From: Clostridia bacterium
GTDB taxonomy: Bacteria > Bacillota > Clostridia > TANB77 > CAG-508
Reading direction: 5' to 3'
Assembly: GCA_900768805.1 (NCBI GenBank)
Contig: CAAGEF010000079.1
Coordinates: forward strand, 1-18,699
Length of the DNA: 18,699 bases
Shown here: positions 14,703 through 18,699 of the stretch, piece after piece
Layout: each line of letters opens with the position of its first letter
Numbering within the stretch: position 1 is the stretch's first letter
The notes under the pieces: generated by a model
Told to the model about the DNA's origin: nothing
The model's database searches: none
The model's input: only the letters and a program-made list of their open reading frames with translations
Made by a program: the position numbers and the translations under genes

Positions 14703-15168
14703 ATATAGAATCTTTTGTTTTTCTTTTATAATTTCCTGTGATTAATTTTGGTAAATATGTAAGAATTTTATATATTGAAATTCTAATCTTTTTCTTTATT
14801 AAGTAGGATTTTCTTAATCTTGGAGTAGTAATTAGATTAGCTCCAGAATTAACAACTGTTAAACTTGTTTCTGGATGTTCTATTTCGAATATAAAATTCT
14901 CATCATTATTATTATCCCATTCATTTTTTTCATTTTTAAAACAAAAATTAAAAGTTTCACTATCAATTAAAGTAATTTCTGCTTGAAATCCTAATTCTGT
15001 TTTTTTCATTTCAATATCTTTAGCTTCAACCCAACTCTTTCCAAAACCATAATGTATATATACTGTTTCAGAATTTTGTTGAAATAATTTTCCAGTATAT
15101 GAAATTTTAATATCTATATTTGGTGTTAATTTATCTGTATTAAAAAATACATTTTTAACTAATTCCAT
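14701..15168 (-). CDS. Small CBM25-like carbohydrate-binding protein with a basic tail
   Basis: A 155-aa protein with no signal peptide. Residues about 15-97 fit a starch-binding beta-sandwich of the CBM25/CBM53 type: VYIHYGFGKSW (W46), then DIEMKKTELGFQAEITL, TFNFCFKN (F75) and EWDNN (W84). The aromatic residues would stack on alpha-glucan sugars. Residues about 118-155 are rich in Lys/Arg and hydrophobic residues (RLRKSYLIKKKIRISIYKIL), possibly an amphipathic membrane- or polyanion-binding tail. With no export signal it may bind intracellular glycogen. AGGAGA (plus-strand 15174-15179) lies upstream of the ATG, with its own promoter. No catalytic domain is attached. The family call comes from remembered motif order; the tail's role is inference. 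Confidence 0.72.
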   Translation of the reverse strand: MELVKNVFFNTDKLTPNIDIKISYTGKLFQQNSETVYIHYGFGKSWVEAKDIEMKKTELGFQAEITLIDSETFNFCFKNEKNEWDNNNDENFIFEIEHPETSLTVVNSGANLITTPRLRKSYLIKKKIRISIYKILTYLPKLITGNYKRKTKDSI

Positions 15169-15222
15169 GCTAATCTCCTAAAATTTTTCATTTGTTAATA
15201 GTAAATAAAATACCATGAATTT

Positions 15223-15251
15223 ATTATAGTATTAAAATTTTAGTAAGGCAA
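15223..15251 (-). promoter_or_regulatory. Predicted promoter of the CBM25-like gene
   Basis: Read on the minus strand: TTGCCT (plus-strand 15246-15251), 17 bp, then a perfect TATAAT (plus-strand 15223-15228), about 55 bp upstream of the start codon. The -10 is perfect and the -35 matches at 4/6. Confidence 0.6.
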
Positions 15252-15302
15252 TAAAGAAATTTAAAGTTACTTAAAAGTTATATTACTGTAATAATAATGT
15301 AA

Positions 15303-15869
15303 TTAAATATATACTTTACCTATAATACTAAAAGTATCATTATCTGAAATTGTTATATTAGGAATTTCTTTATTTTCTGCTTTTAATACAAATTTTCCTT
15401 TTTTATACATAAGTCTACGAATCATGAATTCACCATTATATTTAAAAAGACCAATATCTTTATTTTGAACTAACCCATTAATTTCTATATAAGCATAAGA
15501 ATTTTCTTGTATAGTTGGTGCCATAGAACTATCTTGTACTTTATATGCAAATGAAGCATTTGCGTATTTGGCTGGACAATCGATATAATTATCAAGATTA
15601 GTTATGGCAGGTATTTGATTATATGAAATATATTTAGTATAATTATATTCTTTTTGTTCTTCATTAAGTTCTTTATCGTAAGTATGTAGTAAAGGTTCAA
15701 AAGGAACATTTAAAGATGAACATATATTTTTTAAAGCTTTATGACTAGGATTTCTTTCACCTTTTTCAATATGTGTTAAATGTCCAATATTTATATCTGT
15801 CATTTCAGATAATTGTGTTTTTGTGATTCTTTTGTCTTTTCTTATTCTTGAAATCATATCTCCAATCAT
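15303..15869 (-). CDS. XRE-family regulator with S24 (LexA/CI-like) C-terminal domain, catalytic Lys replaced
   Basis: A 188-aa DNA-binding regulator. Residues about 5-60 are a helix-turn-helix of the XRE/Cro type (TKTQLSEMTDINIGHLTHIE, then GERNPS). Residues about 105-188 match the S24 peptidase fold: DSSMAPTI holds the expected nucleophile S115. GEFMIRRL aligns with the LexA VTVKRL strand, but its catalytic Lys is Arg here (R151, CGT read from 15417-15419). There is also no Gly between residues 37 and 132, so no Ala-Gly or Cys-Gly cleavage site. It is therefore probably a non-cleavable repressor that uses the S24 domain for dimerisation. GAGGT lies nine bases before the ATG. It is divergent from the VanW gene, so control of itself and/or that gene is possible. 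No other phage genes are nearby. I see no clear terminator after it. Confidence 0.87.
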   Translation of the reverse strand: MIGDMISRIRKDKRITKTQLSEMTDINIGHLTHIEKGERNPSHKALKNICSSLNVPFEPLLHTYDKELNEEQKEYNYTKYISYNQIPAITNLDNYIDCPAKYANASFAYKVQDSSMAPTIQENSYAYIEINGLVQNKDIGLFKYNGEFMIRRLMYKKGKFVLKAENKEIPNITISDNDTFSIIGKVYI

Positions 15870-15903
15870 TGTTTATATTACCTCATTTCTTTTGTTTTTC
15901 CTT

Positions 15904-15932
15904 ATTATATATTTAAAAATTTTACTTGTCTA
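15904..15932 (-). promoter_or_regulatory. Strong predicted promoter of the XRE/S24 regulator
   Basis: On the minus strand: TAGACA (plus-strand 15927-15932), 17 bp, then a perfect TATAAT (plus-strand 15904-15909). The leader to the start codon is about 30 nt. Confidence 0.75.
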
Positions 15933-15987
15933 TACATTAAATTAATAATTTTGAATAGAAATTAATAAATAAATGTAAATTTTACTT
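15917..15987. repeat. Direct repeat AAATTTTACTT in the divergent promoter region
   Basis: AAATTTTACTT occurs at 15917-15927 and again at 15977-15987, exactly 60 bp apart (about six helical turns). The first copy touches the -35 box of the regulator promoter. The second lies 19 bp upstream of the VanW-gene -35. This is a possible operator pair for the XRE protein, though the sequence is low-complexity. Confidence 0.3.
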
Positions 15988-16006
15988 AAGATGGAAAATA
16001 AACTCC

Positions 16007-16035
16007 TTGATAAAAAAAAATAATTATGATATCAT
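16007..16035 (+). promoter_or_regulatory. Strong predicted promoter of the VanW/G5 gene
   Basis: TTGATA (16007-16012), 17 bp, then TATCAT (16030-16035), preceded by TG at 16027-16028 (extended -10). Each hexamer matches consensus at 5/6. It lies inside the longest possible reading frame of the downstream gene, which argues that translation really begins at 16067. Confidence 0.7.
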
Positions 16036-16066
16036 GGAAAAAAATAAATTTTTTTGGAGGTATATT

Positions 16067-18052
16067 ATGTCTTCAGCAAAAGAAAAAGTTGAAAAAAGCG
16101 AAAATAAAAAGAATAATAAGGAGAAGGAATTAGAAAAAATAAAAAATCCTAATAAAGTAGCTACTAATAAAAAAAGAAGAATATTATTAGTTACCATTTC
16201 ATTAGTAGTTATATTAGTTTTAGCAGTATTCTTTTCTGTTGTATTCGCATTTATTCAACAAGGTAAAAATACAATTGTAAAAGGTGTTTCTGCAAAGGGC
16301 GTTGAATTTTCTAATTTAACTGTTTCAGATGCAAAAGAAAAATTTGTTGAGCAGATAAATAAAGAGTTAAAAACCCCAATAAAACTTGTTTATGGAGATT
16401 ATACTTTAGATGTTAATGTTTCTGATTTAGAATTTTCATATAATATAGATGAAATATTAGAAGAGGCTTATAGAATTGGTAGAACTGATAATATTATAGA
16501 AAGTAATTATTTAATATTATCTACAATTTTTAAAGGTAAAGAAATAGAGCCTAAATATTCATATAATGAAAAAGCTTTAGAAACAATTATTGAAAATGTA
16601 GCTACATCCATTCCAGATAAAGTTTCAGAATATACTTTTTATGTAGAAGACAAAGAACTTATTATTACTCCAGGAAAAGATGGGATAATCGTAAAAAATC
16701 AAGAATTAAAAGACTTAATAATTTCATCAATATTAAATAGAGATTCTAATATTGAAAATCTAGAGAAACAAGAATTACAAATACCAACAGAAAATAAAGT
16801 AGCGGATGCTATAAATATAGATAATATTTATAAAGAGGTTTATTGTGAGCCACAAGATGCATATTTAGTTAAAGAACCTTTTGAGCTAGTAAAAGATATT
16901 AGTGGAGTAGATTTTGCAATTAGTATAGATGAAGCAAAAGCTTTAATAACAGGAGATAAAGAAGAGTACATAATTCCATTAAAAATAACACCAGCAAATA
17001 AAACAGTAGCTGATCTTGGAGAAGAAGCTTTTCCACATACACTTTCAACATATTCTACAAATTACAATGCTGGATATACAGCAAGATCTACAAATTTAAA
17101 AATAGCATCATCAAAAATAAATGGAACAGTGCTTTTACCAGGAGAAGAATTTTCTTTTAATAAAATTGTAGGAAAGAGAACAATTCAAGATGGATATCAA
17201 AATGCACCAATTTATGAGAATGGTAAAGTAGTAGATGGTTTAGCTGGAGGTATATGTCAAATTTCATCAACATTATATAATGCTGTATTGTTAGCAAATT
17301 TAGAAATTGTAGAAAGAAGAAATCATAATTTTACATCAACATATGTTCCAGAAGGAAGAGATGCTACAGTTGTTTATGGGGCAATAGATTTTAAATTTAA
17401 AAATACAAGAGAGTATCCTATAAAAATTAATTCTTCTGTTTCAGGAGGAGTAGCAACCTTTACGATAAAAGGTATTAAACAAGAAACAGAGTATGATGTA
17501 AAAATATTTACTAATGTAGCTCAAGTTATTCCATTTTCAGAAGAACTTGAAGAGGATAGCTCTATAGCTCCAGGTACTAAAACTGTAGTTCAAGCTGGTC
17601 ATAATGGTTCAAAAGTAAATTCATATAGAGCTTTATATTTAAACGGTAAAGAAATTTCTAGAGAATTATTAGCAACAGATACTTATAAAGTTATGAATAG
17701 GATAGTAAAAGTCCCAGTAGGAACTTCTGCTGAAACAACTACACCAGAGGCAATAATAGAGCAAGTAACTGGAACTAAACCAACAGAAGAAACTTCAGCA
17801 CCAAATGTTGAAGAAAATGTTCAAAAACCAGATGATTCACAAAACACAGCAAATAATGTTTCTGAAAATACTAATACTACTAATAATAGTTCAGAAAATA
17901 AAGATGTACAAAATAATACTACAGAAGATAAAGTTGATAATAATACTTCTAATACAGATGTAAATACTAATTCAAATACAAACACTAATTTAAATTCAAA
18001 TACTGATACATCAAATGAAACTACAAATAATGTAGTAAACAATAATGTATAA
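16067..18052 (+). CDS. Membrane-anchored VanW-family protein with PG-binding-like and G5 domains
   Basis: A 661-aa cell-envelope protein. A Lys-rich cytoplasmic N-terminus (1-38) precedes a membrane anchor (39-62). Residues about 65-325 carry the repeated extracellular region usual in these proteins (KGVSAKGVEFSNLTVSDAKE, PG_binding_4-like). Residues about 330-469 are the VanW domain (LPGEEFSFNKIVGKR, GGICQISSTLYNA, RRNHNF). About 475-555 resembles a G5 domain. Residues 557-661 are an Asn/Thr/Ser/Glu-rich low-complexity tail. The frame stays open upstream to a TTG at 16007, but that start has no ribosome site and is part of the promoter. ATG 16067 has TTGGAGG (16054-16060) six bases away. VanW proteins are common in non-resistant clostridia and their biochemical role is unsettled; a peptidoglycan-related role is likely. 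Being alone, it gives no evidence for vancomycin resistance. Divergent from the XRE/S24 regulator. Confidence 0.88.
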   Translation: MSSAKEKVEKSENKKNNKEKELEKIKNPNKVATNKKRRILLVTISLVVILVLAVFFSVVFAFIQQGKNTIVKGVSAKGVEFSNLTVSDAKEKFVEQINKELKTPIKLVYGDYTLDVNVSDLEFSYNIDEILEEAYRIGRTDNIIESNYLILSTIFKGKEIEPKYSYNEKALETIIENVATSIPDKVSEYTFYVEDKELIITPGKDGIIVKNQELKDLIISSILNRDSNIENLEKQELQIPTENKVADAINIDNIYKEVYCEPQDAYLVKEPFELVKDISGVDFAISIDEAKALITGDKEEYIIPLKITPANKTVADLGEEAFPHTLSTYSTNYNAGYTARSTNLKIASSKINGTVLLPGEEFSFNKIVGKRTIQDGYQNAPIYENGKVVDGLAGGICQISSTLYNAVLLANLEIVERRNHNFTSTYVPEGRDATVVYGAIDFKFKNTREYPIKINSSVSGGVATFTIKGIKQETEYDVKIFTNVAQVIPFSEELEEDSSIAPGTKTVVQAGHNGSKVNSYRALYLNGKEISRELLATDTYKVMNRIVKVPVGTSAETTTPEAIIEQVTGTKPTEETSAPNVEENVQKPDDSQNTANNVSENTNTTNNSSENKDVQNNTTEDKVDNNTSNTDVNTNSNTNTNLNSNTDTSNETTNNVVNNNV

Positions 18053-18058
18053 ATCCCA

Positions 18059-18098
18059 ATATCTCTTAGAGTATATATATTTCTAAGGGATATTTTTT
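18059..18098 (+). terminator. Terminator of the VanW/G5 gene
   Basis: The stem ATATCTCTTAGA (18059-18070) with TCTAAGGGATAT (18082-18093), 12 bp with one T-G pair, is followed by a T tract to 18098. It starts six bases after the stop codon. Confidence 0.88.
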
Positions 18099-18161
18099 AT
18101 ACAAATGTCGAAAAATGTCGGATAATTTTAAACTGTATTAGCGAAATATCGTGAATATAAA

Positions 18162-18190
18162 TTGACTATATTATTCAAATGTAATATAAT
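18162..18190 (+). promoter_or_regulatory. Strong predicted promoter of the 59-aa gene
   Basis: TTGACT (18162-18167), 17 bp, then a perfect TATAAT (18185-18190). This is the closest match to consensus for a plus-strand gene in the window. The ribosome site AAGGAGGT follows at 18211-18218. Confidence 0.8.
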
Positions 18191-18223
18191 AATAGTAAGA
18201 TTGATATATTAAGGAGGTAAAAT

Positions 18224-18403
18224 ATGGGAGAGAATAAAATTGATGAATTATCTAGAAGAAGTATAAATTTTTTAGAAAAAACAAAGAAATCAATGGAAAA
18301 ATATTCCCAAGAAAGACAAAAACTCTTTAAATATCTAGTAGATAAAGATGATATTGACAATTGGGAAGCTTATTTAATTGAATTAGAACAAATCGTAAAA
18401 TAG
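18224..18403 (+). CDS. Small charged helical protein (59 aa), function unknown
   Basis: A short gene with excellent expression signals: TTGACT-17-TATAAT promoter, AAGGAGGT six bases before the ATG, and a TAG stop at 18401-18403. It begins MGENKIDELSRRSINFLEKT and ends LIELEQIVK. The composition is about one third Lys/Glu/Asp/Arg, with leucine/isoleucine spacing suggesting one or two amphipathic helices. There is no Cys, signal peptide or membrane segment, so it is probably cytoplasmic and may act by binding a partner. The last five codons plus stop form the 5' arm of a perfect 29-bp hairpin. I do not recognise a family. The opposite-strand frame here has no comparable start signals. Confidence 0.8.
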   Translation: MGENKIDELSRRSINFLEKTKKSMEKYSQERQKLFKYLVDKDDIDNWEAYLIELEQIVK

Positions 18404-18453
18404 AGAAAATTTCATTTTAGAAATTTTCTCTATTTTACGATTTGTTCTTTTAT
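18385..18453 (+). terminator. Perfect 29-bp hairpin spanning the stop codon of the 59-aa gene
   Basis: Bases 18385-18413 pair without a mismatch with 18420-18448 around the loop ATTTTA; TTTT and then ATATT follow. The 5' arm covers the last five codons and the TAG stop. The inner part (GAGAAAATTTC with GAAATTTTCTC) alone would be an ordinary stem; the extension through coding sequence is unusual. It probably acts as a terminator or 3' stabiliser, although the T tract is short. Confidence 0.7.
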
Positions 18454-18456
18454 ATT

Positions 18457-18578
18457 CTGGTGCGCCATAGAGGAGTCGGCGAGCCGCGTCGGTAAAATAG
18501 TTCACTGAACTATTTTAGCCTTCATTTCGGCTGGCACCAGACCAGCTCGAAATTCGGCAACCTCCTTTTCGACTCCTC
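18457..18578 (+). ncRNA. Candidate structured RNA or palindromic repeat with pseudoknot (unclassified)
   Basis: A GC-rich island in very AT-rich DNA. Visible pairings: a closing stem GAGGAGTCG (18470-18478) with CGACTCCTC (18570-18578); GCCG (18483-18486) with CGGC (18555-18558); hairpin A at 18491-18520, with TAAAATAGTTC against GAACTATTTTA plus GG/CC; and hairpin B, ATTTCGGCTGG (18524-18534) with CCAGCTCGAAAT (18542-18553), one bulged C and one G-T pair. The loop of hairpin B, CACCAG (18535-18540), is fully complementary to CTGGTG (18457-18462), just 5' of the closing stem, which makes a pseudoknot. The single G-T pair favours the plus strand as the RNA strand, weakly. No reading frame of note is present. 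It could be a cis-regulatory or trans-acting RNA, or a MITE-like repeat beside the IS. I know no matching family. Confidence 0.5.
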
Positions 18579-18609
18579 ACATATAAAAAAGCAAAAAAAA
18601 AAAGAACAA

Positions 18610-18699
18610 TGGATTATAGTACCTGTCAAGTACTCACTAAATAAAAAAAGTAATTAATTTGAATATTTAAGACGATATTGTACAGGTGACATATATCCA
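18610..18699 (-). mobile_element. End of an IS3-family-like insertion sequence (runs off the window)
   Basis: A transposase C-terminus lies at the window edge on the minus strand. Beyond its stop, the sequence read on the plus strand from 18610 starts TGGATTATAGTACCTGTC, which fits an IS3-type terminus beginning with TG. The boundary at 18610 is inferred: the other end, the inverted repeat partner and the target duplication are outside the window. Confidence 0.5.
18654..18698 (-). CDS. IS3-family transposase (OrfB) C-terminal end, partial
   Basis: Only the last 14 codons plus stop are in the window, reading GYMSPVQYRLKYSN. The phrase MSPVQYR is typical of the extreme C-terminus of IS3/IS150-group transposases (DDE integrase, rve type), just after the last helix of the catalytic domain. 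The catalytic residues lie outside the window, so intactness cannot be judged. The identification rests on a short motif, supported by the IS-end-like sequence that follows. Confidence 0.55.
   Translation of the reverse strand, partial: GYMSPVQYRLKYSN

Noticed and set aside
15180..15302. Terminator for the XRE/S24 regulator on the minus strand
   Set aside because: Only short AT palindromes such as TATTAC-A-GTAATA are seen, without a usable loop or T tract.
16007..16066. Upstream extension of the VanW/G5 gene to a TTG at 16007
   Set aside because: No ribosome site precedes it and the stretch contains a TTGATA-17-TATCAT promoter with extended -10. ATG 16067 has a strong TTGGAGG.
16067..18052. 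Vancomycin resistance gene
   Set aside because: VanW-family proteins are widespread in non-resistant clostridia, and no vanH/A/X/Y or two-component genes are present. Resistance cannot be inferred.
15303..18052. Prophage remnant suggested by the CI-like regulator
   Set aside because: No integrase, structural, lysis or replication genes are nearby. The neighbours are ordinary envelope and metabolic genes.
18175..18360. 61-codon minus-strand frame opposite the 59-aa gene
   Set aside because: It runs across the plus-strand promoter and ribosome site and lacks its own. The plus-strand gene has far better signals.
18457..18578. Small peptide encoded on the minus strand of the GC-rich element
   Set aside because: A GTG-started frame of about 21 codons exists but has no ribosome site at the right distance, and the extensive base pairing explains the sequence better.

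Overview
The window is AT-rich DNA using the standard bacterial code, with strong AGGAGG-type ribosome binding sites, sigma-A-like promoters and tRNA genes with encoded CCA ends. VanW/G5, SpaA/MucBP-type and BspA-LRR/GLUG surface proteins point to a low-GC Bacillota, most likely a gut-type Clostridia. That placement is inference from gene content; no rRNA or marker gene is present.

Left edge (1-139): the 3' end of one tRNA (probably Glu), a complete tRNA-Thr(UGU) and a terminator. About 450 bp of very AT-rich, apparently gene-free DNA follows.

Surface operon (538-10793): one promoter, then two genes joined by a TAATG overlap. The first encodes a 498-aa membrane-anchored multidomain surface protein (MucBP-like, SpaA-like, Pro-rich and isopeptide-type domains). 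The second encodes a giant 2,881-aa secreted protein: signal peptide, BspA-type leucine-rich repeats, Ig-like/SpaA domains, about 39 GLUG-type repeats rich in regularly placed cysteines, and an acidic tail with no visible anchor.

Middle (10836-14702): a strongly promoted 72-aa five-cysteine protein, then a three-gene cluster of a processive cellulose-synthase-like GT2 transferase without PilZ, a membrane-anchored GH5 glucanase and a FabG-like short-chain dehydrogenase. The first two together look like a minimal beta-glucan exopolysaccharide module.

Right part (14701-18098): on the minus strand, a CBM25-like intracellular carbohydrate-binding protein and an XRE/S24 repressor-like regulator whose catalytic Lys is Arg. 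Divergent from the regulator is a membrane-anchored VanW/G5 protein; its best start is at 16067, because the longer reading frame runs through its own promoter.

Right edge (18162-18699): a 59-aa gene whose stop codon lies inside a perfect 29-bp hairpin. Next comes a GC-rich element of about 120 bp that can fold into a closed multibranch structure with a loop pseudoknot, my best candidate for an undescribed structured RNA or mobile repeat. The window ends in the terminus and transposase C-terminus of an IS3-family-like element on the minus strand.
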